Made by a program: the position numbers and the translations under genes. This document shows, in pieces, positions 5,504 to 10,299 of a stretch of DNA of 10,686 bases. Origin of the DNA: Baffinella frigidus (taxonomy: Eukaryota > Cryptophyceae > Cryptomonadales > Baffinellaceae); assembly GCA_026770585.1 (NCBI GenBank), contig MU646461.1:585042-595727 (forward strand), given 5' to 3'. The first letter of the stretch is position 1. Each line of letters begins with the position of its first letter. The notes beneath the pieces are model-generated. The model had not been told where the DNA came from. It did no database searches and saw only the letters and a program-made list of their open reading frames with translations.

Positions 5504-5549
<46 letters not shown>
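5428..5549. repeat. CT microsatellite 5 between the X5 copies
   Basis: (CT)n with CTGT and CCCT interruptions, ending in CTCTAG, an ideal polypyrimidine-AG acceptor shape directly in front of X5 copy 2. Confidence 0.95.
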
Positions 5550-5550
<1 letters not shown>

Positions 5551-5640
5551 GCGTCATCGTCCTCGGGGGGGGCAAGCGGGTTCAGCAGCTCGGTTGCGTC
5601 CGCCTCTAACGCGTCCAACGAAGCGGTCGAGGGATCCTAG
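5549..5640 (+). CDS. Exon-like island X5, copy 2, ending at a stop
   Basis: After (CT)n..CTAG the frame reads ASSSSGGASGFSSSVASASN then ASNEAVEGS and a TAG at 5638-5640. Compared with copy 1 the changes are TCG/TCA, TCG/TCC and GCT/GCA, all silent, plus Pro/Ala; after that the two are identical to GAAGCGGTC. The TAG overlaps a CCTAGG of the core fragment that follows, so the stop may come from an insertion or junction rather than the original gene end. Confidence 0.4.
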
Positions 5641-5697
5641 GACCAAAAAGTCTCGGCCTACGGTAGGAGGTCCTAGGCAATCCCGTAGGCCTAACTA
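5636..5697. repeat. Palindrome-rich core fragment before X6 copy 2
   Basis: cctaggaccaaaaagtctcg, then cctacggtaggaggtcctag and cccgtaggcctaactacccc. Homologous in order and content to 2285-2366. Confidence 0.65.
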
Positions 5698-5709
5698 CCC
5701 CATTTTCAG

Positions 5710-5730
5710 GACGTTACTCTGTTAGATTGA
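5710..5730 (+). CDS. Terminal-exon-like island X6, copy 2
   Basis: ATTTTCAG|GACGTT, then DVTLLD and TGA at 5728-5730. The tttcag acceptor is textbook-like. Same pattern as the islands at 2377 and 6173. Only six codons, so it rests on comparison between copies. Confidence 0.3.
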   Translation, partial: DVTLLD

Positions 5731-5749
5731 TACGCCCCAGCGCCTCGCA

Positions 5750-5803
5750 GGGCTGTCTTTGCAGCCGGTTGAAGCGTGATCAGCTTACCAACCTCTTATC
5801 TTC
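5750..5803 (+). CDS. Possible short exon cut by a P2 element
   Basis: CTCGCAG|GGCTGTCTTTGC opens a phase-0 frame GCLCSRLKRDQLTNLLSS that meets P2 copy b at 5805 and then a stop inside the element. Single copy, so there is no conservation test; the acceptor-like CAG and the amino-acid mix are the only support. If real, the transposon sits inside an exon. Confidence 0.2.
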
Positions 5804-5806
5804 GTA

Positions 5807-5907
5807 TCCCTTAAGTGGCCAGTAGGATCATACGCCCTACCGTAGGGCCCTAGGACCTGCCTGGGACCTCTTGGCCCTCAAATTTGTCGGTATGGGCACT
5901 TAAGGGA
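5807..5907. mobile_element. P2 palindromic element, copy b
   Basis: Ends tcccttaagtggcc and gcacttaaggga, TA at 5805-5806 and 5908-5909. Core ccctaccgtagggccctagg. The right arm is diverged (ctcaaatttgtcggtatggg), so the stem is imperfect. Confidence 0.75.
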
Positions 5908-6007
5908 TACTGTTGTATACTCGGTGATATATGACTCTGGGTAGGTGACTCTCTCGAGCATCTTTCTGCTCTCGCGTGTCGCCTCCCAAACCCTGAGTCT
6001 ATCACAC

Positions 6008-6153
6008 TTATCTCAGAAAACGAGTTCTAAAACTCGTTTTCTTAAGTCAATTCCCCTACAAATTTGTCAACTTATTCTTTACTCTCCGCATAAGTTGACA
6101 AATTTGTAGGGGAATTGACTTAAGAAAATGAGTTTTAGAACTCGTTTTCTGAG
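6008..6153. mobile_element. P3 foldback element, copy 2
   Basis: TTATCTCAGAAAACGAG hairpin, long arms cttaagtcaattcccctaca / tgtaggggaattgacttaag, spacer tctttactctccgc, second hairpin ending TTTTCTGAG. The last bases ATAA are missing. ctgagtctatcacac stands on both sides (5993-6007, 6149-6163), so the insertion site, or a neighbouring stretch, is duplicated. It lies just before the X6 copy 3 acceptor. Confidence 0.85.
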
Positions 6154-6172
6154 TCTATCACACCGTTCGCAG

Positions 6173-6196
6173 GATGTCATCGTGATCGACGATTGA
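6173..6196 (+). CDS. Terminal-exon-like island X6, copy 3
   Basis: CCGTTCGCAG|GAT opens DVIVIDD and stops at TGA 6194-6196. All but two of the seven sense codons end in G or C. Upstream is a pyrimidine-rich stretch (tctttctgctctcgcgtgtc) interrupted by the P3 insertion; reading across the insertion restores a normal intron end. As the last X6 in the plus-strand order it is a reasonable end for the gene model, but eight codons cannot be assigned on their own. Confidence 0.35.
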   Translation, partial: DVIVIDD

Positions 6197-6263
6197 CCAG
6201 CCGGCGCCTGCAAAAAGTTACTACCGTCACGTCCAAATAAGCCGTCCATCTATCATATATAGG

Positions 6264-6325
6264 CCACACACACAAGAATTTTCGCCACGGGGGACGTGGC
6301 GGGGAGTGTCTTTGTGTGTGTGCGG
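6264..6325. repeat. Nested hairpin, CA/TG stem
   Basis: Outer stem ccacacacacaaga with tctttgtgtgtgtg; inner stem cgccacg with cgtggcg (6283-6301). The stretch 6200-6465 between two P3 copies otherwise shows only the 28-bp duplication. Confidence 0.65.
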
Positions 6326-6352
6326 AACTGGTCAAGCCCGAGCCCGCCTCGG

Positions 6353-6408
6353 GCCGTTAGATCGGCTGTATTGGGGGTAAGCCGTTAGGTCGGCTGTATT
6401 CGGGGTAA
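6353..6408. repeat. 28-bp tandem duplication
   Basis: gccgttagatcggctgtatt (plus gggggtaa) at 6353-6380 and 6381-6408 with two differences. Each copy ends in GGGGTAAG, which also looks like a splice donor. Confidence 0.9.
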
Positions 6409-6466
6409 GCGTTTCGGCAGGTAGGCAGGGGACGTGAGTGCCAGGAAGACCCTGGTGACACAGTCC

Positions 6467-6616
6467 TTATCTCAGAAAACGAGTTCTAAAACTCGTTTTC
6501 TCAAGTCAATTCCCCTACAAATTCGTCAACTTATTCTTTACTCTCCGCATAAGTTAACAAATTTGTAGGGGAATTGACTTGAGAAAACGAATTCTAAAAC
6601 TCGTTGTCTGAGATAA
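6467..6616. mobile_element. P3 foldback element, copy 3 (complete)
   Basis: 150 bp from TTATCTCAG to CTGAGATAA with both end hairpins, long inner arms and the same spacer as copy 2. Flanked by GTCC on both sides (6463-6466, 6617-6620), a likely 4-bp target duplication. Arms carry scattered changes (attcgtc/gttaaca), so it is older than a perfect palindrome. Confidence 0.9.
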
Positions 6617-6623
6617 GTCCCGA

Positions 6624-6703
6624 GTAGGATAGCCAGACGTCCCGTGTAAAGTCACTCCCCGACTATCCTGCACGCGACTGTAAAGTCACTCTGGCGATCC
6701 TAC
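6624..6703. repeat. Inverted repeat, 80 bp
   Basis: gtaggatagccaga pairs with tctggcgatcctac; tgtaaagtcact also occurs twice in direct order inside (6645, 6679). Confidence 0.65.
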
Positions 6704-6837
6704 AGGGGTACCTCGACTATCCCTTAAGTGGCGAGTAGGCTCATACGCCCTATGGTAGGGCCCTAGGACCTGCCTAGGGTGAGTTAGGGCGAATATTCGC
6801 CCGTCCGCCACTTAAGGGATACGAGGTATCCCTGTAC
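6702..6837. mobile_element. P1-type ends enclosing a P2 element
   Basis: cctacaggggtacctcgac stands left and tacgaggtatccctgta right of P2 copy c, in inverted order. This looks like a short P1-type palindrome opened at TA by P2. Confidence 0.6.
6720..6819. mobile_element. P2 palindromic element, copy c
   Basis: 100 bp, ends tcccttaagtggcgagtagg and gccacttaaggga, TA at 6718-6719 and 6820-6821. Inside: ccctatggtagggccctagg and the perfect palindrome gggcgaatattcgccc. A minus-strand 64-aa frame that starts downstream and overlaps it is not considered a gene. Confidence 0.85.
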
Positions 6838-6920
6838 ACGGGGCTGTGTCCCCAGAAAACCGTCGGGCTGCGGCGGTACATGTAGCGTCGGAAAGTACAG
6901 GGGTGTCTCGACTTCAATAA

Positions 6921-7160
6921 CAGGGGTACCTCGCTCACAAGAAATCGCCCCCCCCACCCTAGGACCACCGTAAGGCCCTACAGGAGTACCTCGCTCATAA
7001 GAAACTGCCCCCCCCCCTAGGACCACCATAGGGCCCTAGGCATAGGCCTACTGTAAGGTCCTAGGGGGGGGCGGTTTCTTATGAGCGAGGTACCCCTGTA
7101 GGCATAGGCCTACTGTAGGGTCCTAGGAGGAGGCGCTTTCCCATGAGCGAGGTACCCCTG
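6921..7160. mobile_element. P1 element A/C, split by P1 element B
   Basis: Left half 6921-6978 (caggggtacctcgctcacaa ... gtaaggccc) and right half 7101-7160 (ggcataggcctactgtaggg ... ggtacccctg) rejoin to a normal P1 core once B and one TA are removed. The right flank is TA; the left flank is AA, possibly mutated. Confidence 0.8.
6981..7098. mobile_element. P1 palindromic element B (nested)
   Basis: 118 bp, ends caggagtacctcgctcataa and ttatgagcgaggtacccctg, TA both sides (6979-6980, 7099-7100). C run, CCTAGG core, G run. Inserted at the TA of GGCCCTAGGC in the older copy. Confidence 0.9.
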
Positions 7161-7249
7161 TAGCTTTGGAAAGTACAGGGGTGTCTCGACTTCAAACACA
7201 GAGGTTACATGTACTCGAAATTAAGGACACGCACCGCCATAGGGTCCTA

Positions 7250-7367
7250 CAGGGGTACCTCGCTCATAAGAAACCGCCCCCCCCCCTGGGACCCCCCTAG
7301 GACCCTGGGCATGGTCCTACTGTAGGGTCCTAGGGGGAGACGGTTTCTTATGAGCGAGGTACCCCTG
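7250..7367. mobile_element. P1 palindromic element D
   Basis: 118 bp between TA at 7248-7249 and 7368-7369; ends caggggtacctcgctcataa and mirror. Shares the single TA at 7368 with element E, head to tail. Confidence 0.9.
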
Positions 7368-7369
7368 TA

Positions 7370-7489
7370 CAGGGGTACCTCGCTCATAAGAACCCCCCCC
7401 CCCCTCGGGACCCTACAGTAGGCCTATGCCTAGGGCCCTATGCTGTCTTAGGGGGGGGGGGGCGGTTTCTTGTGAGCGAGGTACCCCTG
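7370..7489. mobile_element. P1 palindromic element E (core reversed)
   Basis: 120 bp, same ends. Its core reads gaccctacagtaggcctatg then cctagggccctatg, the reverse complement of the core in B, G and H. TA at 7490-7491 follows, then another partial reverse core (gtgtaggcctatgcccaggg). Confidence 0.9.
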
Positions 7490-7512
7490 TAGTGTAGGCC
7501 TATGCCCAGGGT

Positions 7513-7602
7513 CCTATGGTCGTCCTGGGAGCTTCTCGACTGCAGTAACCCGCCCCCACAGCCCCCTTCGGGCCGCATGTATCTCGCTCATGCGAAAACG
7601 CC
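7513..7602 (+). repeat. 90-bp inverted repeat, left arm
   Basis: cctatggtcgtcctgggagc through ctcgactgcagtaacccgcc to tcatgcgaaaacgcc. The partner is 9214-9303 in inverse order with few mismatches. The inner end resembles a P1 end (ctcgctcatgcgaaaacgcc beside ctcgctcataagaaaccgcc). Confidence 0.85.
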
Positions 7603-7603
7603 T

Positions 7604-7744
7604 TTAGGTCCTTGAGGTTCTTCGAGCTCCCAACATAGGCGGACACCGGAACTTGTTCTGTAGAAAGGCCGTGCTTCCTTTCGGATCACATCCAGGCCCC
7701 TCGGGGCAGAGGATCGTGGCAGCACCCGACCCCCCCTTGTTCAT
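7604..7744 (-). CDS. Hypothetical 46-aa Cys-rich ORF
   Basis: Starts ATG at 7744 (reading left) as MNKGGSGAATILCPEGPGC and continues DPKGSTAFLQNKFRCPPML, ending TAA at 7604-7606 just inside the left arm of the 90-bp inverted repeat. Cys at residues 13, 19 and 34 with CPEG and FRCPP recall small metal-binding modules, some of which occur in transposases; that is only a resemblance. A second minus frame over the same stretch is open too (RGLDVIRKEARPFYRTSSG), so the frame is uncertain. No second copy. It could be a leftover of the element's own gene, an exon, or chance. Confidence 0.25.
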   Translation of the reverse strand: MNKGGSGAATILCPEGPGCDPKGSTAFLQNKFRCPPMLGARRTSRT

Positions 7745-7874
7745 AGGAGTTGGACCAAGGTTAGTTAGGGCCCTTAGTAAATTTAATTAGGGCCATTATC
7801 CCCCGCCCTAGGACAACTACGGGACCGTACTGAGTTCCGAGGGTTGTATTCACGAGCCCTCTGGAGCCACTGAT
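7745..7874. other. Single-copy stretch without a recognised feature
   Basis: Contains ttagttagggcccttagtaa and ttaattagggcc near 7760-7794 (a weak repeat) and a lone ccctagg at 7806. No gene or element ends seen. Confidence 0.4.
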
Positions 7875-8110
7875 TGGGGTCAATTTTATCCCTTAAGTGG
7901 CCCTACCGTAGGGCCCTAGGACCTGCCTAGGACCTCTTGGGGGTCAATTTTATCCCGTAAGTGGCCATGGGGTCAAAATTGACCCCACAGAGGTCCTAGG
8001 CAGGTCCTAGGGCCCTACGGTAGGGCGTATGATCCTACTGGCCACTGACGGGGTACACGGTGAGGTGCAGGGTTCAGGGTTTAGTGCAGGGGTACCTCGC
8101 CCATAAGCAG
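7875..8110. repeat. Segmental duplication, copy 1 (offset 445)
   Basis: Matches about 8320-8555 at a constant offset of 445, including P2 copy d, a short telomere-like gttcagggtttag and a half P1 end (caggggtacctcgcccata). Confidence 0.85.
7889..8053. mobile_element. P2 composite palindrome, copy d
   Basis: Begins TCCCTTAAGTGGCC after TA 7887-7888 and ends GGCCACTGACGGGG before TA 8054. A second P2-like end (tatcccgtaagtggcc) lies inside, and the centre is the exact 18-bp palindrome ggggtcaaaattgacccc (7969-7986). Looks like one P2 end placed inside another. Confidence 0.75.
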
Positions 8111-8123
8111 CTGCGCCCCCCCC
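8087..8123. mobile_element. P1 left half, interrupted by element F
   Basis: caggggtacctcgcccataa, then gcagctgcgcccccccc; the next base pair is the TA that opens F. The homologous place in copy 2 (8532) continues uninterrupted as CCCCTAGGACC. Confidence 0.7.
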
Positions 8124-8125
8124 TA

Positions 8126-8243
8126 CAGGGGTACCTCGCTCATAAGAAAATGCCCCCCCCTCGAGGACCACCGTAAGGCCCTAGGCATAGGCCCACTGCA
8201 GGGTCCTAGGGGGGCGTGGTTTCTTATGAGCGAGGTACCCCTG
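8126..8243. mobile_element. P1 palindromic element F
   Basis: 118 bp, TA at 8124-8125 and 8244-8245. Core gccctaggcataggcccact, same orientation as B. Confidence 0.9.
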
Positions 8244-8270
8244 TAAGTGGCAATGGACGTGACCACCAGC

Positions 8271-8337
8271 GTGACCATACGCCCTACCGTAAGGCCCTAG
8301 GACCTGTCTAGGACCTCTGCGGGTTCAATTTTATCCC
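8271..8337. repeat. P2-type arm upstream of copy e
   Basis: gtgaccatacgccctaccgt through ggacctctgcgggttcaatt mirrors the right arm 8405-8485, extending the palindrome beyond copy e to the left. Confidence 0.6.
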
Positions 8338-8555
8338 CTAAGTGGCCCTACCGTAGGGCCCTAGGACCTACCTAGGACCTCGTTGGGGTCAAGTTTATTC
8401 CCTAAGTGGCCATGGGGTCAAAATTGACCCCACAGAGGTCCTAGGCAGGTCCTAGGGCCCTACGGTAGGGCGTATGATCCTACTGGCCACTTGAGGGATA
8501 CACGGTGTGGTTCAGGGTTTAGGGTTTAGTACGGGGGTACCTCGCCCATATGTCG
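8320..8555. repeat. Segmental duplication, copy 2
   Basis: Partner of 7875-8110, with P1 half at its right end. Confidence 0.85.
8334..8498. mobile_element. P2 composite palindrome, copy e
   Basis: TCCCCTAAGTGGC after TA 8332-8333; ends GGCCACTTGAGGGA before TA 8499-8500. Centre ggggtcaaaattgacccc at 8414-8431. Confidence 0.75.
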
Positions 8556-8588
8556 AGCCCCCCCCTAGGACCATCGCAGGGCGATACG
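8532..8588. mobile_element. P1 left half (solo)
   Basis: cgggggtacctcgcccatat, C run, CCTAGGACCATCGCAGGG, then loss of similarity. This is the pre-insertion form of the half-element at 8087. Confidence 0.65.
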
Positions 8589-8594
8589 CCAGAA

Positions 8595-8660
8595 AAGTAC
8601 AGAATGGCTCCAGTGCCCCCCCAAATCTGAGATATATATTTTATTAAGGGACCTGAAGAA
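8595..8660. repeat. Dispersed repeat (tacagaatggctcca...), copy 1
   Basis: tacagaatggctccagtgcc, then ccccaaatctgag and ttttattaagggacc; second copy at 9062-9116. The piece aatggctccaatctcccc in P4 (about 634-651) is similar. Confidence 0.75.
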
Positions 8661-8685
8661 CACCCTACGCGGACAAGTAGAACTA

Positions 8686-8802
8686 CAGGGGTACCTCGCT
8701 CATAAGAAACAGCACCCCCCCTAGGACCACCATAGGACCCTAGGCAGAGGCCTACTGTAGGGTCGTATGGGGGGGCGGTTTCTTGTAATCGAGGTACCCC
8801 TG
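8686..8802. mobile_element. P1 palindromic element G
   Basis: 117 bp, TA both sides. The right arm has a local change (cttgtaatcgagg for cttatgagcgagg). cgcggacaagtagaac stands before it (8668-8683) and after it (8805-8820). Confidence 0.9.
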
Positions 8803-8822
8803 TACGCGGACAAGTAGAACTA

Positions 8823-8939
8823 CAGGGGTACCTCGCTCATAAGAAACAGCACCTCCCATAGGACCACCATAGGACCCTAGGCAGAGGCCTACTGTAGGGT
8901 CGTATGGGGGGGCGGTTTCTTATGAGCGAGGTAACCCTG
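8823..8939. mobile_element. P1 palindromic element H
   Basis: 117 bp, TA at 8821-8822 and 8940-8941, nearly identical to G at an offset of 137. With the 16-bp spacer it forms a tandem duplication. Confidence 0.9.
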
Positions 8940-8960
8940 TAGGCTCGTTACAAATGTGAT

Positions 8961-9037
8961 TTACTCCCACGTTTGTACTCGATTTCCTGCTCTAAATGTG
9001 TTTTATGGCGAGCGAAGTTGTACTCAGGCAGAGCGAG
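8961..9037 (+). pseudogene. Island X8, copy 1 (with stop)
   Basis: Aligns with 9416-9492. In the frame that is open there, this copy reads TFVLDFLL then TAA (8992-8994, tctAAatg for tctGGatg) and TGA at the end. Broken copy of a hydrophobic peptide-coding segment, or non-coding repeat. Confidence 0.35.
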
Positions 9038-9061
9038 TGAATCCTAAGCGCAAGGGTTTAG

Positions 9062-9116
9062 TACAGAATGGCTCCAATGCCTCCCCAGATCTGAGGCAAA
9101 TTTTATCAAGGGACCC
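9062..9116. repeat. Dispersed repeat (tacagaatggctcca...), copy 2
   Basis: tacagaatggctccaatgcc, then tccccagatctgagg and ttttatcaagggacc. Confidence 0.75.
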
Positions 9117-9150
9117 GATGTAGACCCTGGCCTAGAGGCCTAGTTTTTTA

Positions 9151-9194
9151 GCATCCTATGGGGGGTGCAGTTTCTTATGCGCGAGGTACCCCTG
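9151..9194. mobile_element. P1 right half (solo)
   Basis: gcatcctatggggggtgcag, then tttcttatgcgcgaggtacccctg, TA at 9195-9196 and also TA at 9149-9150. Internal deletion product. Confidence 0.7.
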
Positions 9195-9213
9195 TAGGGC
9201 GGGTGTGGGGGGT

Positions 9214-9303
9214 GCGTTTTCTCATGAGCGAGATACATGCGGCCCGAAGGGGGCTGTGGGGGCGGGTTGTTGCAGTCGAGAATCTCCTTGGGACGACCAT
9301 AGG
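9214..9303 (-). repeat. 90-bp inverted repeat, right arm
   Basis: gcgttttctcatgagcgaga through gcggcccgaagggggctgtg to ggacgaccatagg; partner of 7513-7602. A short direct copy of its end (gggacgaccatagg) follows at 9318-9331. Confidence 0.85.
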
Positions 9304-9345
9304 AATCTCCTACTGTAGGGACGACCATAGGCTAGGGTTTTCAAG

Positions 9346-9399
9346 AGCAAATGGCATTTTCGGGAACGCCTCCGGAGGCGGATCCGGGTATCTCCTTAG
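9346..9399 (+). CDS. Gly-rich exon-like island X7, copy 1
   Basis: A TTTTCAAG|A acceptor and a CTTAG|GTGCGT donor frame 54 nt. One plus frame reads NGIFGNASGGGSGYLL, another QMAFSGTPPEADPGISL; the first agrees better with copy 2 (IFGYLSGGGSGYLL). The palindromic tccggaggcggatccggg stretch sits in the middle. Gly/Ser-rich with hydrophobic ends, faintly like X3 (FGGGDYLDCL), though that may be chance. No family recognised. Confidence 0.3.
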   Translation, partial: SKWHFRERLRRRIRVSP

Positions 9400-9415
9400 G
9401 TGCGTGGAGAGGAGT

Positions 9416-9492
9416 TTACTCGTACGTTTGTACTAGATTTCCTGCTCTGGATGTGTTTTGTGGCGAGTACAGTTTTACTCAAGCAGCGCGAG
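9416..9492 (+). CDS. Hydrophobic island X8, copy 2
   Basis: The plus frame reads RTFVLDFLLWMCFVASTVLL then KQREE before running into the GA tract. The 15 or so hydrophobic residues followed by basic ones would make a plausible membrane segment. The related copy at 8961 has a stop in this frame, and the Arg-Glu continuation is repeat-encoded. It may be an exon fragment or just a T-rich repeat that happens to be open. Confidence 0.25.
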
Positions 9493-9519
9493 GAGAGAGA
9501 GAGAGCGAGAGAGGAGAGG

Positions 9520-9563
<44 letters not shown>

Positions 9564-9590
9564 GGGAGAGAGAGGAGAGAGAGGACAGCA
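9491..9590. repeat. GA microsatellite
   Basis: (GA)n with GGA/GGGA interruptions; the only tract with GA on the plus strand. Frames on both strands are repeat-encoded. Confidence 0.95.
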
Positions 9591-9644
9591 CAGCCCCACA
9601 GAGGGTGATTTCACGTGTGACTCCTAGTGACTCCTAAGCGCACT

Positions 9645-9690
9645 GCATTTTCGGGTATCTCTCCGGAGGCGGATCCGGGTATCTCCTTGG
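9645..9690 (+). CDS. Gly-rich exon-like island X7, copy 2
   Basis: gcattttcgggtatctctcc, then ggaggcggatccgggtatct, ending CTTGG|GTGGGT, a donor-like end at the same place as in copy 1 although the bases around it differ. Reads IFGYLSGGGSGYLL. The acceptor side is less clear (aagcgcactGC). Confidence 0.3.
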
Positions 9691-9732
9691 GTGGGTGCAG
9701 AGCAGCATGTACGCTAGCGCGGGGCCTGTGGG

Positions 9733-9850
9733 GCGAGTTGGGGTTTAGGGTTGAGGGTTGAGGGTTGAGAGTTTGGGGTTCGGGGTGTCGGGTGTCGGGT
9801 TTCGGGTTTCGGGCTTCTGGTTTCGGGCTTCGGGTTTCGAGTTGAGCGGG
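9733..9850. repeat. Telomere-like array: TTGAGGG then TTTCGGG
   Basis: Three TTGAGGG-type units, then TGTCGGG/TTTCGGG/CTTCGGG units. G-rich strand on top. Confidence 0.9.
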
Positions 9851-9956
9851 TCGAGGAAGGGTTTAGGAGAGAGAGGAAAAGCCACTTTATCGAAACGAGC
9901 ATGAAAACACGACACTGGCAAGCTTCGCCAGAGGGCACGAGAGGTGTATGAGCTGT
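9851..9956. other. Single-copy island inside the telomere-like arrays
   Basis: agccactttatcgaaacgag through gcaagcttcgccagagggca. It is open in at least three frames on the two strands, so no coding call is made. Like 10300-10390 it is a unique island within repeats. Confidence 0.4.
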
Positions 9957-10190
9957 TTCGTGTTTCGTATTTCGGGTTCTGGGTTTCGGGTTTCGGGTTT
10001 CGGGTTCCGGGTTTCGGTCTTCGGGCCTTGGGTGTCGGGTTTCGAGTTTGCGGTTTCAGGTTTCGGGTTCCGGGTTTCGGGTTTCGGGCTTCGGGTTTCG
10101 GGATTGGGGTCTGGTGTTTGGGGTTTGGGGTTTCGAGTTTGCGGTTTCGGGTTTCGAATTGTCGGGTTCCGGGGGTTTCGGGCTTCGCAT
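9957..10190. repeat. Telomere-like array, TTTCGGG-rich
   Basis: About thirty heptamer-type units, TTTCGGG dominant, with TTCCGGG, CTTCGGG, TTTCGAG and TTTGCGG variants. All open frames here (GFRVSGFGF type) come from the repeat. Confidence 0.9.
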
Positions 10191-10297
10191 TGCGGGTTTG
10201 GTGTTTGGTGTTGGGTGTTTGGTGATTGGTGTTTGGTGTTTGGGGTTTGGGGTTTGGTGTTTGGGGTTTGGTGTCTGGGGGTTGGGATTTTGGGTTA
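10191..10297. repeat. Telomere-like array, TTTGGTG/TTTGGGG
   Basis: ggtttggtgtttggtgttgg, then mixed TTTGGGG/TTTGGTG. Confidence 0.9.
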
Positions 10298-10299
10298 AG

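Larger units (their letters stand above)
6890..7195. repeat. 28-bp direct repeats flanking nested P1 elements
   Basis: ggaaagtacaggggtgtctc (on to gacttcaa) at 6890-6917 and 7168-7195 brackets the P1 composite. Confidence 0.8.

Noticed and set aside
6774-7029. Minus frames of 64 and 81 codons in the P1/P2 cluster
   Set aside because: They span element ends and cores; the peptide repeats GGAVSYERGTP simply mirror P1 arms.
6700-8941. CRISPR-like array of palindromic repeats
   Set aside because: Repeats are whole elements with variable spacing and TA flanks, without uniform spacers or cas genes, in eukaryotic-type sequence.
9851-9956. Coding exon in the unique island between telomere-like blocks
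   Set aside because: Several frames on both strands are open and none has a clear third-base bias or splice pair.
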